NCBI GenBank assembly: GCA_903829015.1
Contig: CAIKOJ010000126.1
Span: forward strand, 1 to 37,717
Length of the DNA: 37,717 nt
From: an uncultured Bacteroidota bacterium
GTDB taxonomy: Bacteria; Bacteroidota; Bacteroidia; Chitinophagales; Chitinophagaceae
Direction: 5' to 3'
The notes beneath the pieces were generated by a model. That model did no database searches and was not told where the DNA came from. It saw only the letters and a program-made list of their open reading frames with translations. The stretch's first letter is position 1. Each line of letters opens with the position of its first letter. The position numbers and the translations under genes were made by a program. Of this stretch, positions 7,915-16,957 are shown piece after piece.

Positions 7915-8957
7915 TAATATTCGAATTTTCTTTCAGCAAGGTCGGTCATTATCTTTTTACCCCCTTTCAGTTTGTAGCCTGTTTCTTTTATAGCATTGCC
8001 CTTGCTGTCATATTCGTATTCTACGTAGGCATTCCAACCTGCAGTATCAATGCTGCCATCGGCCTTATAACTAATGATTTCGGTTATATTATCCCACTCA
8101 TCGTATTTGATTTGCCTTTTTGATTGCAGGCTCCCATCCTTTTTAAAATAAACGCCTTCAATCATGCGGCCCAGGTTATCATTCTTTGCCACCCATTTTC
8201 CACTGATAACGGTGTCAGAAGTATAATAGGCACCTCCTGCTTTATTGCCAAGGCTGTCGTATACCTGTGTCATTTTAGATAAAATCCTTCCTGTTTCATC
8301 CTTGTGTGCATATTCAATCTGGTTGCCCGTTCTGTCATATTTATAAGTGGTTAACCAAGGGGCTTTTTTATCACCGTAATATTCTTCTTCCTCAATTTTG
8401 TTGCCCTTATCATCATATTTATATACCAGCCTTCTTGATTCTTCTTTTTTTGCTGCCGCCTCATTCTGCTCTATCTTCCGCCCTTTATCGTCGTATTTAA
8501 AAGTTACCTCCGAATTCATCTTTGACCCATACACTTTAATACTCCACAGGGTAGCCCTGTTCTGGTTATCATATTTATAGATGCAATTCCATTTAGCTTT
8601 GCCATCCTTGCCATACTCATTCTGGTCTGTCAGGTGGCCGGCTTTATCATATACGTTATAGCCGCTGTCCTCCAGTGATTTTTCTCCCTTATCAGATACC
8701 TTGTATTCATTGTATGTAACCGACTTCACCGCACCGAAAATATGGTTCTCGTATGCAGTGAGTGGTATCTGCACATAATTTTCCTTACTGAATATTTTAC
8801 CTCTTTGCGGGTCATTCCACCTGGGTTTAGGAGTAGAATCCGTTGTTATGGTTTTCTTTTCAGCGGGGGTATCCGTGGTATTGCCGGCACAGGATGCCAG
8901 CAGCATCAGTACACTGTATAGTATGCCCGCGGTCATTGGATATTTTACAATTCTCAT
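7911..8957 (-). CDS. Lipoprotein with YD-type repeats, function unknown
   Basis: The frame is open from a TTG at 8993, but the ATG at 8957 gives a proper lipoprotein signal (MRIVKYPMTAGILYSVLMLLASCAG, Cys at about 23), so 348 residues is the likely product. After a short linker, about nine units of the form Y-[DE]-x-x-G-[NR]-x-I-E cover most of the chain (YDDKGRKIEQ, YDDKGNKIEE, YDRTGNQIEY, YDSKGNAIKE and others). These resemble the YD repeats of RHS proteins, but there is no RHS core motif and no toxin tip. It is probably an outer-membrane-anchored beta-rich protein. Its stop overlaps the stop of the SBBP gene tail to tail. No enzyme motif was found. Confidence 0.75.
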   Translation of the reverse strand: MRIVKYPMTAGILYSVLMLLASCAGNTTDTPAEKKTITTDSTPKPRWNDPQRGKIFSKENYVQIPLTAYENHIFGAVKSVTYNEYKVSDKGEKSLEDSGYNVYDKAGHLTDQNEYGKDGKAKWNCIYKYDNQNRATLWSIKVYGSKMNSEVTFKYDDKGRKIEQNEAAAKKEESRRLVYKYDDKGNKIEEEEYYGDKKAPWLTTYKYDRTGNQIEYAHKDETGRILSKMTQVYDSLGNKAGGAYYTSDTVISGKWVAKNDNLGRMIEGVYFKKDGSLQSKRQIKYDEWDNITEIISYKADGSIDTAGWNAYVEYEYDSKGNAIKETGYKLKGGKKIMTDLAERKFEYY

Positions 8958-9036
8958 AAAGCGAATTTTTATGTGAAATGTAAAGCTAATCAAAATATTA
9001 TACCCGTATCCTCGATTTTATGATATAATCAACTCA

Positions 9037-10629
9037 CTACTTCATAGCAGTCTTAAACTCGCTGGTAAAGTGGAATTCTATCTTCGGATTGTTTTGGCGC
9101 TCTGTATTCAGGAACCATTCGCTCTGAGCCAGGTACACAAGGTTACCGTCTTTATCCTCCATTATGTTACTCTGCTTGAAACGCGCAAAATCTTCTATGG
9201 CTTTTTTATCTCCCGTTATCCAGCAGGCTTTGTAGAAGCTCAGCGGCATAAAAGCACACGCAGCTCCATACTCCTGTAGCAGACGGTATTGTATCACTTC
9301 AAATTGTAGTTCACCCACACAACCAATGATCTTGCGGTTGCCGCCATGCTGAGTGAATAGCTGTGCTACGCCCTCATCGGTTAGCTGGCTCACGCCTTTT
9401 TCCAGCTGCTTAGTCTTCATCGGGTCTTTATTCACCAACTCTTTAAATATCTCTGGAGAGAATGTTGGTATACCCGTGAACTGCATTACCTCGCCCTCTG
9501 TAAGTGTATCACCTATCTTAAATGTTCCGGTATCAAACAGGCCCACTACGTCGCCGGGATAGGCTTCTTCGATCACGTCTTTCTCACGGGCCATAAATGA
9601 ATATGGGTTGGAGAACCTCACGTCCTTCGATAGCCTTGTGTGTTTGTAAGAAGTGTTGCGCGCAAACCTGCCCGAACATACACGCAGGAACGCTATACGG
9701 TCGCGGTGGCGAGGATCGAGGTTGGCATGTATCTTAAATATAAAGCCGGTGAATTTATCTTCATCAGGGGCTACGTGGCGCTTGTCGGTATCGCGGCCCT
9801 GCGGCTGAGGAGCTACGCCGATGAACGTATCCAGCAGTTCTTTTACACCAAAGTTATTTACAGCACTGCCAAAGAAAACCGGAGCTACTTTGCCATCAAG
9901 GTAGCTTTGCTTATCAAGTTCGCCATAAACACCCTGCAGTAGTTCCACGTCTTCACGCAGTTGGTTCGCATCTCTTTCACCGACTTTATCATCCAGCAGT
10001 TTATCGCTCAGGTCTTTAATAGGTACCGTGTTTTCCTCTGTCGATTTCTGGCTGGCAGTAAACAGGTTCAGGCTGCTGTCATGCAGATTATAAACTCCCT
10101 TAAATTCCTTACCCATATTTATAGGCCAGGAAAGGGGATGCAGGGAGAGTTTCAGTTCTTTTTCTATTTCATCAAGCAGGTCGAAGGGGAACTTACCATC
10201 CCGGTCCAGTTTGTTAACGAAAACAATGATGGGCGTATCGCGCATACGGCACACTTCTACCAGTTTGCGGGTCTGCTCTTCCACACCATTCACGCTGTCA
10301 ATTACCAGTATTACGCTGTCTACGGCAGTTAGGGTACGGTAGGTATCCTCGGCAAAGTCTTTGTGACCCGGCGTATCCAGCAGGTTGATGAGGATGTTTT
10401 TGTATTCAAAGCTCATTACAGACGTAGCCACAGAGATACCTCTCTGCCGTTCTATCTCCATAAAGTCGCTGGTAGCGTGTTTCTTTATCTTGTTGCTCTT
10501 TACGGCGCCCGCCACCTGTATGGCACCACCAAACAGCAGCAGCTTTTCGGTAAGGGTGGTTTTACCCGCATCGGGGTGGGATATAATGGCAAATGTGCGC
10601 CGCTTGGCAATTTCGTTTATGTATTTCAT
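9037..10629 (-). CDS. prfC: Peptide chain release factor 3
   Basis: 530 residues, the usual RF3 length. This GTPase releases RF1/RF2 from the ribosome after termination. Visible motifs: P-loop SHPDAGKT (17-24), switch I region RQRGISV (61-67), DTPGH (85-89) and NKLD (139-142). The sequence downstream to [17 protein letters not shown] is RF3-like and lacks the EF-G domain IV extension. The ATG at 10629 ([22 protein letters not shown]) gives the normal N-terminus. Upstream on the minus strand lie a heptad repeat (10632-10666) and a perfect TAnnTTTG box (10695-10702), so the leader would be about 60 nt and contain the heptads. Monocistronic by context. Confidence 0.97.
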   Translation of the reverse strand: MKYINEIAKRRTFAIISHPDAGKTTLTEKLLLFGGAIQVAGAVKSNKIKKHATSDFMEIERQRGISVATSVMSFEYKNILINLLDTPGHKDFAEDTYRTLTAVDSVILVIDSVNGVEEQTRKLVEVCRMRDTPIIVFVNKLDRDGKFPFDLLDEIEKELKLSLHPLSWPINMGKEFKGVYNLHDSSLNLFTASQKSTEENTVPIKDLSDKLLDDKVGERDANQLREDVELLQGVYGELDKQSYLDGKVAPVFFGSAVNNFGVKELLDTFIGVAPQPQGRDTDKRHVAPDEDKFTGFIFKIHANLDPRHRDRIAFLRVCSGRFARNTSYKHTRLSKDVRFSNPYSFMAREKDVIEEAYPGDVVGLFDTGTFKIGDTLTEGEVMQFTGIPTFSPEIFKELVNKDPMKTKQLEKGVSQLTDEGVAQLFTQHGGNRKIIGCVGELQFEVIQYRLLQEYGAACAFMPLSFYKACWITGDKKAIEDFARFKQSNIMEDKDGNLVYLAQSEWFLNTERQNNPKIEFHFTSEFKTAMK

Positions 10630-10631
10630 TG

Positions 10632-10666
10632 TATTAGTAGAGAGTCGTTAGTAAAGAGTAGATAGT
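10632..10666. repeat. Five tandem heptads NNNNAGT in the prfC leader
   Basis: Read on the plus strand: TATTAGT, AGAGAGT, CGTTAGT, AAAGAGT, AGATAGT, in exact 7-bp phase. On the transcribed strand they read ACTNNNN. A related array occurs at 18245-18279. Confidence 0.75.
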
Positions 10667-10694
10667 CGCGAGATCGGCTCTTTCTAAAAGTGTG

Positions 10695-10702
10695 CAAAGG
10701 TA
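10695..10702 (-). promoter_or_regulatory. -7 box of prfC
   Basis: TACCTTTG on the minus strand matches TAnnTTTG exactly, 66 bp before the start codon. No good TTG element is seen at the usual distance upstream. Confidence 0.5.
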
Positions 10703-10923
10703 AGGAGAAATGGGCAGATATAGAACTTTCGCTTATGGATAATCTTTGCAGGAATTGGAAGTGTCAAACGGGTAGTGAAGAAGTATCAAATGAAAGAATA
10801 TAATACTTGAAATGATCTCGGAGTAAACTTGTCTTCTGTTAAAAAACACACAATCCATATGCCTTACATACTAAAACCACCACATCATAAGTTATTTAGG
10901 TTCATCAAAAACACTTTAAACTT

Positions 10924-11373
10924 ATGAAAAGCGCACTGCTGGTCATGCTAATGATGCCGTTCCTGTCTTTTGCACAGAATACCACGGCTGGGGTAAAAGA
11001 CTGCAAACCTTTTCTAACGTTCAAATTCAACAAAATGGATATGAAGTTAGACAATGCAGTTGTGCATCAAAATAAAGGGGAGATGAAAGTACAAAATCAG
11101 AATCTGCTGGTAACTGCTCCTGTGTCCGGTGGAATAAAGCGTAAACGCCGGAATCACAAACACCAATATGGAATTGTTGCAGAAGGGGTAACTATTATCG
11201 GCCTGCCGGAGCAGTCGCTGAGAGCAGACCATTTAGAGTATGATTCGCAGTCAATGAGTGGCATTTTAAAGGGACACATCACTACTGTTGAAAATGGGGT
11301 AGAGAAGGAAATTGGCTGGTATGCCCTTGTTGATTTTTCAGACAACAGGTGCAGGATAGAGAAATTGAGGTAG
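10924..11373 (+). CDS. Small exported protein, possibly OstA/LptA-like
   Basis: 149 residues. Signal peptide 1-17 (LLVMLMMPFLSFA-Q) points to the periplasm. The body alternates short beta-strand-like segments (KMDMKLDNAVV, LLVTAPV, GVTIIGL, ADHLEYDSQSMSGILKGHI). The last phrase recalls the repeated D..EYD...G...G pattern of OstA/LptA jelly-roll proteins that carry LPS, but the protein is short and the match is only by eye. A basic patch KRKRRNHKH is in the middle. It stands alone, with a strong terminator 46 bp downstream. It may equally be an unrelated lineage-specific protein. Confidence 0.6.
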   Translation: MKSALLVMLMMPFLSFAQNTTAGVKDCKPFLTFKFNKMDMKLDNAVVHQNKGEMKVQNQNLLVTAPVSGGIKRKRRNHKHQYGIVAEGVTIIGLPEQSLRADHLEYDSQSMSGILKGHITTVENGVEKEIGWYALVDFSDNRCRIEKLR

Positions 11374-11419
11374 GGTAGTACTTAATCGCGACGCTTTTGT
11401 GTGATAGCTGTGTGTGATA

Positions 11420-11458
11420 ATGGCTGTTGATCCGGTTTTCTGGTTCAACAGCCATTTT
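11420..11458 (+). terminator. Rho-independent terminator of the small exported protein gene
   Basis: A 14-position stem, ATGGCTGTTGATCC with GGTTCAACAGCCAT (one mismatch), loop GGTTTTCT, followed by TTT. Confidence 0.85.
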
Positions 11459-11616
11459 CAATTATCCTGTTCTATATAGTTGTGGTTGCTGCTCGCTTTG
11501 CTGTTTTTTTGATCCGTTTTACCGCTGGGTATTGTTAGTCTTCTATCATAAACGAAAATATTATTTAAGAACCCCACATGGCAATTATTCAATTTCATAT
11601 TTTCGTCTTAACTTCA

Positions 11617-11647
11617 TTGCCTGTTTTAGGTGATACGCCTATCTTTG
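11617..11647 (+). promoter_or_regulatory. Promoter of the E1 alpha/beta fusion gene
   Basis: TTG (11617-11619), a 20-nt spacer, then TATCTTTG (11640-11647), an exact TAnnTTTG. The start codon is 36 bp further on. This is one of the two best-formed promoters in the window. Confidence 0.75.
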
Positions 11648-11682
11648 TTTCTGGATCTTTATATAGTAAATATTAGTAAAAT

Positions 11683-14079
11683 ATGCCTCAGGTGGTAAGT
11701 AATGCAAAGTCAGTAAGGTTGTCGTTTGATGAATTCAAGCAAGGGGTGATTGATGATTACCGCCTGGCGGTTGCCAGCCGTGAAGCCAGCCTTATAGGCA
11801 GGAGGGAGGTACTTACCGGCAAAGCTAAGTTTGGCATATTTGGCGATGGTAAAGAACTGGCTCAGATCGCAGCATCCAAGTGTTTTAAAGCTGGTGATAT
11901 CCGCTCAGGATACTACAGGGATCAGACATTGATGTTTGCAACCGGAATGAGCGACATACAGAAATTTTTTGCTCAGTTGTATGCCGATATGAGCGTAGAG
12001 AACGAACCATCGTCGGGTGGAAGAATGATGAACGGCCACTACGGTACCCGCTGGCTCGATGAGAGTGGTGATTGGAAAGACCTGATGAAGGAACCACAAT
12101 CGAGCAGTGATATTTCACCTACTGCAGGCCAGATGATCAGAGCGCTGGGACTCGCATATGCATCAAAACTATACCGAAATATTGAGGGGTTGCAAACCGG
12201 TTTTGAGAAATTCACCAATAAAGGAAATGAGGTTATCTTTTGTACTATAGGCGATGCTGCAACCTCTGAAGGTCCCTTCTGGGAAAGCGTAAATGCCGCG
12301 GGTGTACTACAAGTGCCTTTAGCAATATTTATCTGGGACGACGGCTACGGCATTTCTGTCCCAAGAAAATACCAGACAACCAAGAATTCAATATCAGATG
12401 CGCTTGCAGGTATGCAGTGGGATGAGAAGAAGGGTGGTATCAACATTTATACAGTAAAAGGCTGGGATTATCCGGCCCTGGTACAGACATTTCAGCAGGG
12501 TATTGCCAAGGTTAGAGATACGCATATTCCCGCCATTTTCCATGTGCAGGAAGTAACTCAGCCGCAGGGGCATTCCACATCAGGTTCGCATGAGCGCTAC
12601 AAAACCAAAGAACGTCTGGATTGGGAAAAAGAATGGGATTGTATCCTGAAAATGAGGCAGTTTCTGGTGGATAATAAAATCGCCAGCGAAACAGAAATAA
12701 CAACAATTGAAGAGGAAGCGAAGAACGAAGCAAGAGAAGCCAAGCAGCGTGCATGGACCGATTTCGTGGCTCCTATTAAAGATCAGATAAGAGATGCCAC
12801 CAAGCTGTGCAATCAGGCAATGTACGAGGCCGGAGACAATTCGGCGGCAGTGGCTGCTATTGTGCAGGAGTTGAATGCTATCCGTGAGCCTATTCGTAAA
12901 GATGTGATGCAGGCGGTGCGCAAAGTGCTGGGTCTGTGTGGCACCGGAGGTAATGGCGTGCGCTCTTTACGCAATTTTTATAATTACATTCAATCCGACA
13001 ACGCCGAGAAATTCTCGTCTCACCTTTATTCTGAGTCGAAGTACGGTGCAATGAAAGTGAAGGAGGTTCCGGCTCAATTTGAAGCTGATGCGCAGGTGCT
13101 GAATGGTTTTGAGGTGATTAATAAGTACTTCGATATCACGTTTGCCAACAACCCGGCTGTAGTGGCGTTTGGTGAAGATTTGGGTAAGATAGGTGATGTG
13201 AATCAGGGTTTTGCCGGCCTGCAGGATAAGTATGGCGTGATGCGCGTTACCGATACCGGTATACGTGAAGCAACAATTATAGGGCAGGGGATAGGGCTGG
13301 CTATGCGCGGCCTGCGCCCCATTGCTGAGATTCAATATCTGGATTACCTGCTCTATGGTCTACAACCACTGAGTGATGATGTTTCAACAATACAGTATCG
13401 CACCAGAGGCGGACAGAAATGCCCGATCATAGTGCGCACTCGCGGGCACAGGCTCGAAGGGTTGTGGCACAGTGGCTCGCCGATGGGCATGATACTGAAC
13501 GCAATCAGGGGTATGTATCTCTGTGTGCCAAGAAATCTTACTCAGGCTGCGGGTATGTACAACACACTACTGCAAAGCGACGAGCCAGGTATAGTTATTG
13601 AGTGCCTGAACGGATACCGTTTGAAGGAGAAAATGCCGTCAAACCTGGGCGAATACACCGTGCCTTTCGGTGTACCCGAAGTGATCAGAGAGGGTGCCGA
13701 TATCACCATCGTTTCCTACGGATCTACTTTAAGAATCATTGAAGAATCTATTGTGAATTATCTGGAGCCACAAGGCATCAGTTGCGAAGTGATCGATGTG
13801 CGTACCTTGCTGCCGTTTGATATCAACCACATGATCGTGAAGTCGCTGGAGAAGACCAACCGTATTGTGTTTATTGATGAAGACGTACCCGGCGGAGCTA
13901 GTGCCTACATGTTCCAGCAAGTGATGGAAATACAGGGTGGCTTTAAATGGCTGGATGTAGCGCCAAGAACCATTACTGCCAAGGCTCACCGCCCTGCATA
14001 CTCTACCGACGGCGACTATTTCTCAAAACCTAATGCCGAAGATATTGCGTTGGTTATTGAGTCAATGATGAGAGAGTAG
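11683..14079 (+). CDS. 2-oxoacid dehydrogenase E1, fused alpha and beta subunits
   Basis: 798 residues: an E1-alpha part (about 1-440) joined to an E1-beta part (about 470-798). E1 uses thiamine diphosphate to decarboxylate a 2-oxoacid and acylate the lipoyl group of E2. The alpha part carries the ThDP/Mg motif GDAATSEG (190-197) through WDDGYGIS (218-225), with Asp-Asp where many relatives have Asn-Asn. The beta part has GEDLGKIGDVNQGF, the RLEGLWHSGSP stretch, and a transketolase C-terminal domain with DVRTLLPFD. Separate alpha and beta genes are the usual arrangement; Bacteroidota often have this fusion. The substrate (branched-chain 2-oxoacids most likely, otherwise pyruvate or acetoin) cannot be fixed here, since no E2 or E3 gene is adjacent. 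It has a good promoter at 11617-11647. Confidence 0.92.
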   Translation: MPQVVSNAKSVRLSFDEFKQGVIDDYRLAVASREASLIGRREVLTGKAKFGIFGDGKELAQIAASKCFKAGDIRSGYYRDQTLMFATGMSDIQKFFAQLYADMSVENEPSSGGRMMNGHYGTRWLDESGDWKDLMKEPQSSSDISPTAGQMIRALGLAYASKLYRNIEGLQTGFEKFTNKGNEVIFCTIGDAATSEGPFWESVNAAGVLQVPLAIFIWDDGYGISVPRKYQTTKNSISDALAGMQWDEKKGGINIYTVKGWDYPALVQTFQQGIAKVRDTHIPAIFHVQEVTQPQGHSTSGSHERYKTKERLDWEKEWDCILKMRQFLVDNKIASETEITTIEEEAKNEAREAKQRAWTDFVAPIKDQIRDATKLCNQAMYEAGDNSAAVAAIVQELNAIREPIRKDVMQAVRKVLGLCGTGGNGVRSLRNFYNYIQSDNAEKFSSHLYSESKYGAMKVKEVPAQFEADAQVLNGFEVINKYFDITFANNPAVVAFGEDLGKIGDVNQGFAGLQDKYGVMRVTDTGIREATIIGQGIGLAMRGLRPIAEIQYLDYLLYGLQPLSDDVSTIQYRTRGGQKCPIIVRTRGHRLEGLWHSGSPMGMILNAIRGMYLCVPRNLTQAAGMYNTLLQSDEPGIVIECLNGYRLKEKMPSNLGEYTVPFGVPEVIREGADITIVSYGSTLRIIEESIVNYLEPQGISCEVIDVRTLLPFDINHMIVKSLEKTNRIVFIDEDVPGGASAYMFQQVMEIQGGFKWLDVAPRTITAKAHRPAYSTDGDYFSKPNAEDIALVIESMMRE

Positions 14080-14136
14080 TTTTCCCCTTATCGTTGTGAA
14101 ATTTCCGCCATGATTCATTGCGGGTCTATTCTTATT

Positions 14137-14158
14137 GCCATAAGGATGGCATTTTGTT
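14137..14158 (+). terminator. Weak terminator after the E1 fusion gene
   Basis: GCCAT-AAGG-ATGGC followed by ATTTTGTTT. It is only a 5-bp stem, 58 bp after the stop codon. Confidence 0.4.
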
Positions 14159-14281
14159 TCCTTCGTGTATACACCCCATTTGTTTCTTTCGAACATTCCC
14201 AAATGACTGAATAAAGAAGAATAATAGCAATTGTCTTTTTTGTTTTGATTTTTCAATTAATTTGCCCTCAAATTAGATGAA

Positions 14282-14926
14282 ATGAAAAAGATAGGAATTA
14301 TAGGATCAGGTGTAGTGGCCAAGTCGTTGGGGAATGGTTTTTTGAAACATGGATATGAGGTAATGCTTGGTACGCGCAATGCTTCGAAGCTGGATGATTG
14401 GCTGGCAAATACTGAAGGCAAGGGCCATGTGGGCAGCTTTACTGATGCGGCCAAGTTTGGCAAGATTGTAGTATTGGCGGTGAAAGGAAATGTTGCAGCA
14501 AATGCCATTGAAGAAGCCGGTCCGCAAAACCTGCAATGGAAGACTGTAATAGATACCACTAACCCCATCGCAAATGCAGCACCAGAAAATGGTGTACTGA
14601 AATTTTTTACTAACCTCGATGAGTCTTTGATGGAGCAGTTGCAGCTCCGTTTTCCCGAAATACATTTTGTGAAGTCGTTTAGTTGTGTGGGTAATGCCTA
14701 CATGGTCGATCCTCCTTTTGCAGTGAAGCCTAGCATGTTTATTTGTGGCAACAATGATGACGCTAAAAAGAAGGTGCACCATATATTAGAAGAGTTTGGC
14801 TGGGCTGTTGAAGATATGGGCAAGGACACTGCCGCCAGAGCTATCGAGCCGTTGTGTATGCTGTGGTGTATACCCGGTATGCAGCACGGTAAATGGAACC
14901 ATGCGTTCAGGCTGATTCGGTCGTAG
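14282..14926 (+). CDS. NADP-binding protein of the NADPH-dependent F420 reductase family
   Basis: 214 residues in a single Rossmann domain. The dinucleotide motif GSGVVAKSLGNG is at 8-19, followed by MLGTRNASKL, where the TRN part at the end of strand 2 suits the NADP phosphate. Further family features are VVLAVKGN, DTTNPI and VKSFSCVGN, the last corresponding to the VKAFNT-like segment of the F420 reductase family. Bacteroidota are not known to make F420, so the family name is unlikely to be the true substrate; a small oxidoreductase with unknown partner is the safer reading. The start ATG is clear, in an AT-rich context (ATGAAATGAAAAAG; the first ATG is out of frame). No operon partner. Confidence 0.85.
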   Translation: MKKIGIIGSGVVAKSLGNGFLKHGYEVMLGTRNASKLDDWLANTEGKGHVGSFTDAAKFGKIVVLAVKGNVAANAIEEAGPQNLQWKTVIDTTNPIANAAPENGVLKFFTNLDESLMEQLQLRFPEIHFVKSFSCVGNAYMVDPPFAVKPSMFICGNNDDAKKKVHHILEEFGWAVEDMGKDTAARAIEPLCMLWCIPGMQHGKWNHAFRLIRS

Positions 14927-15031
14927 TTTCTGCATTTATTGGTTCATATTGGGAATTCGTAGTTTCTGAAGCGTATTTGGTTTCATAACCAGATAGTCTG
15001 TTTTTGTACAGCTGCCATTCCCTGTTTTGTT

Positions 15032-15039
15032 TATCTTTA
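15032..15039 (+). promoter_or_regulatory. Possible -7 box of the M1 aminopeptidase gene
   Basis: TATCTTTA, one base from TAnnTTTG, 17 bp before the ATG at 15057. The nearest TTG (15004-15006) is 25 nt upstream, slightly too far. If real, the mRNA leader is only about 10 nt. Confidence 0.4.
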
Positions 15040-15056
15040 TTCCATATAAATCAAGT

Positions 15057-16940
15057 ATGGTAAGAAATATTTCATTGCTGTTCGTTTGCATCGCATTGTT
15101 TTCATGTGGTGGCAAAAAGCAGGCATCCACTAGCTCTATAGCTAAAAGCACTGATACCGTAATTCACGTTAAAGACGTTCATACACTCTCTAATGCTGAT
15201 AGCGTAGAAATGAAACACCTGAACCTGGATATTCAGGTGGATATGGATAAAAAGCAGATCAGGGGTTGTGCTTTGTGGACCATAGACAATAAATCGAAAG
15301 CAAAGACACTGATATTGGATACCTACGACCTTACCATAGATCATGTGCTGGTTGATGGCAACGAAGTAAAATTCGTGCTCGACTCGCAGATCAAATTCCT
15401 CGGAAGTGCCTTACACATACCTATCAAAGACAAGTCCGTTAATGTAATGGTCTGCTACAAAACCGGACCGAAAGCGCGGGCGCTGCAATGGTTAGATCCG
15501 CAGCAGACACACGACAAGAAGCATCCGTTCTTGTTTACTCAGTCTGAATCTATTTATGCCCGCTCATGGATTCCATGTGCCGATGGTCCAGGTATCAGGT
15601 TCAGTTACAGCGCGCACGTTGCAGTGCCAAAGGGCTTGATGGCATTGATGAGTGCCGAAAACCCGCAGGCCGTAAACGACAGCGGTATCTATAATTTCAA
15701 CATGGACATGCCTATACCGGCATACCTGATGGCGCTGGCTGTTGGTGATATCGCTTTCAGGCGGATCGATGAACGTACTGGCGTTTATGCCGAACCTGGC
15801 ATGATCGAAAAAGCTGCATGGGAACTGGCTGATGCCGGCCGCATGGTAGATGCAGCAGAGCAGTTGTACGGGCCGTACCGCTGGGGTAGATACGATGTAC
15901 TGATCTGTCCACCCGGCTTCCCTATAGGTGGTATGGAGAACCCGAAGCTGACTTTTGCCACACCAACAATTATTGCAGGAGACAGATCGCTGGTAAGCCT
16001 TATTGCCCACGAACTGGCACACAGCTGGAGCGGCAATCTGGTTACCAATGCTACCTGGGACGACTTTTGGCTGAACGAGGGTTTTACCAACTACTTTGAA
16101 CGCAGGATCACCGAGCGTATGCTGGGTGCCAGCTATTCAGATATGCTTTGGGAGCTGGGCTACCAGGATTTTGCAACTGCTGTTAAAGATCTGAGTGCCA
16201 CTAATCATGATACCTGGCTGAAACTAGACCTGAAGGGCCGCGACCCCGACGACGGACTAACAGACATTCCTTATGAAAAGGGATCTCACTTTCTGAAACT
16301 TATAGAACAGACCGTGACCCGTGATGTGTTCGATAGATTCCTGGCGAAGTACTTTGAATCACATGCATTCAAAACCATCACAACAGAAGCTTTCATAAAA
16401 TACCTCGACACCGCATTGATCAAGGGCGATGAAGACCTGCGCAAAAAACTGAAAATCAATGCATGGGTTTATGGTCCCGGCATTCCCACAAACTGCCCCC
16501 GTGCAGGTCAGGAGCGTTTTAGTAAAGTGGACTCTGAGCGAAATAAATTCCTCTCCGGTGTTCCTGCGGAGCAGCTGGCTACTGTAGAATGGACCACACA
16601 CGAGTGGCTTCATTTTCTGCGGAAGATGCCGGCAACTTTGTCCGCCGCGCAAATGAAGAAACTTGATGCAGCCTACGATCTCTCTAACTCAGAAAACAGT
16701 GAGATCGCTGATCTGTGGTTCATCATTTCTGTGCGAACCGGTTACAGTCCGGCATACGGGCCTATGGACAAATTCCTGAGCAGTGTGGGCAGAAGGAAAT
16801 TCCTGGAGCCGCTCTATGGCGAGATGATGAAAACCCCAGCAGGTGCTGCAATGGCACATCGTATCTATGGCAAGTACCGAATGAACTATCATCCGCTTGC
16901 GCAGGAGAGCCTTGACAGACTGGTGCTTAAGAAAAGTTAA
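15057..16940 (+). CDS. M1-family aminopeptidase lipoprotein, LTA4-hydrolase-like
   Basis: The frame opens at a TTG (15027), but the ATG at 15057 gives a lipoprotein signal (ISLLFVCIALFSCGG), so about 627 residues. It is a zinc aminopeptidase that removes N-terminal residues from peptides. GGMENP at 291-296 is the substrate-anchoring GxMEN motif. HELAH at 318-322 plus E341 (in NEGF) give the HExxH-x18-E zinc site. The C-terminal part (INAWVYGPGIP ... then a helical tail) matches the leukotriene-A4-hydrolase-type C-terminal domain rather than the long ERAP/PepN type. The lipid anchor puts it in the periplasm or at the outer membrane, probably for peptide nutrition. It ends 17 bp from the convergent GT-C gene, with no clear terminator in between. 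Confidence 0.93.
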   Translation: MVRNISLLFVCIALFSCGGKKQASTSSIAKSTDTVIHVKDVHTLSNADSVEMKHLNLDIQVDMDKKQIRGCALWTIDNKSKAKTLILDTYDLTIDHVLVDGNEVKFVLDSQIKFLGSALHIPIKDKSVNVMVCYKTGPKARALQWLDPQQTHDKKHPFLFTQSESIYARSWIPCADGPGIRFSYSAHVAVPKGLMALMSAENPQAVNDSGIYNFNMDMPIPAYLMALAVGDIAFRRIDERTGVYAEPGMIEKAAWELADAGRMVDAAEQLYGPYRWGRYDVLICPPGFPIGGMENPKLTFATPTIIAGDRSLVSLIAHELAHSWSGNLVTNATWDDFWLNEGFTNYFERRITERMLGASYSDMLWELGYQDFATAVKDLSATNHDTWLKLDLKGRDPDDGLTDIPYEKGSHFLKLIEQTVTRDVFDRFLAKYFESHAFKTITTEAFIKYLDTALIKGDEDLRKKLKINAWVYGPGIPTNCPRAGQERFSKVDSERNKFLSGVPAEQLATVEWTTHEWLHFLRKMPATLSAAQMKKLDAAYDLSNSENSEIADLWFIISVRTGYSPAYGPMDKFLSSVGRRKFLEPLYGEMMKTPAGAAMAHRIYGKYRMNYHPLAQESLDRLVLKKS

Positions 16941-16957
16941 GGCGTTTTACAGTTTGC

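Larger units (their letters stand above)
10630..10923. other. Divergent gap between prfC and the small exported protein gene
   Basis: The prfC half has heptad repeats and a -7 box. In the other half (10740-10923) I see only AT-rich leader sequence with no clear promoter consensus. Confidence 0.4.
11374..11682. other. Gap before the E1 fusion gene: terminator and promoter
   Basis: It holds the terminator at 11420-11458 and the promoter at 11617-11647. The 68-codon frame 11427-11633 overlaps both and looks non-coding. Confidence 0.6.

Noticed and set aside
7911..8957. YD repeats considered as an RHS polymorphic toxin
   Set aside because: No RHS core motif, no C-terminal toxin domain, no immunity gene, and a lipoprotein signal at the N-terminus.
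14282..14926. Considered calling it a true F420:NADP oxidoreductase
   Set aside because: Bacteroidota are not known to make F420, and the family name covers many unrelated small reductases.
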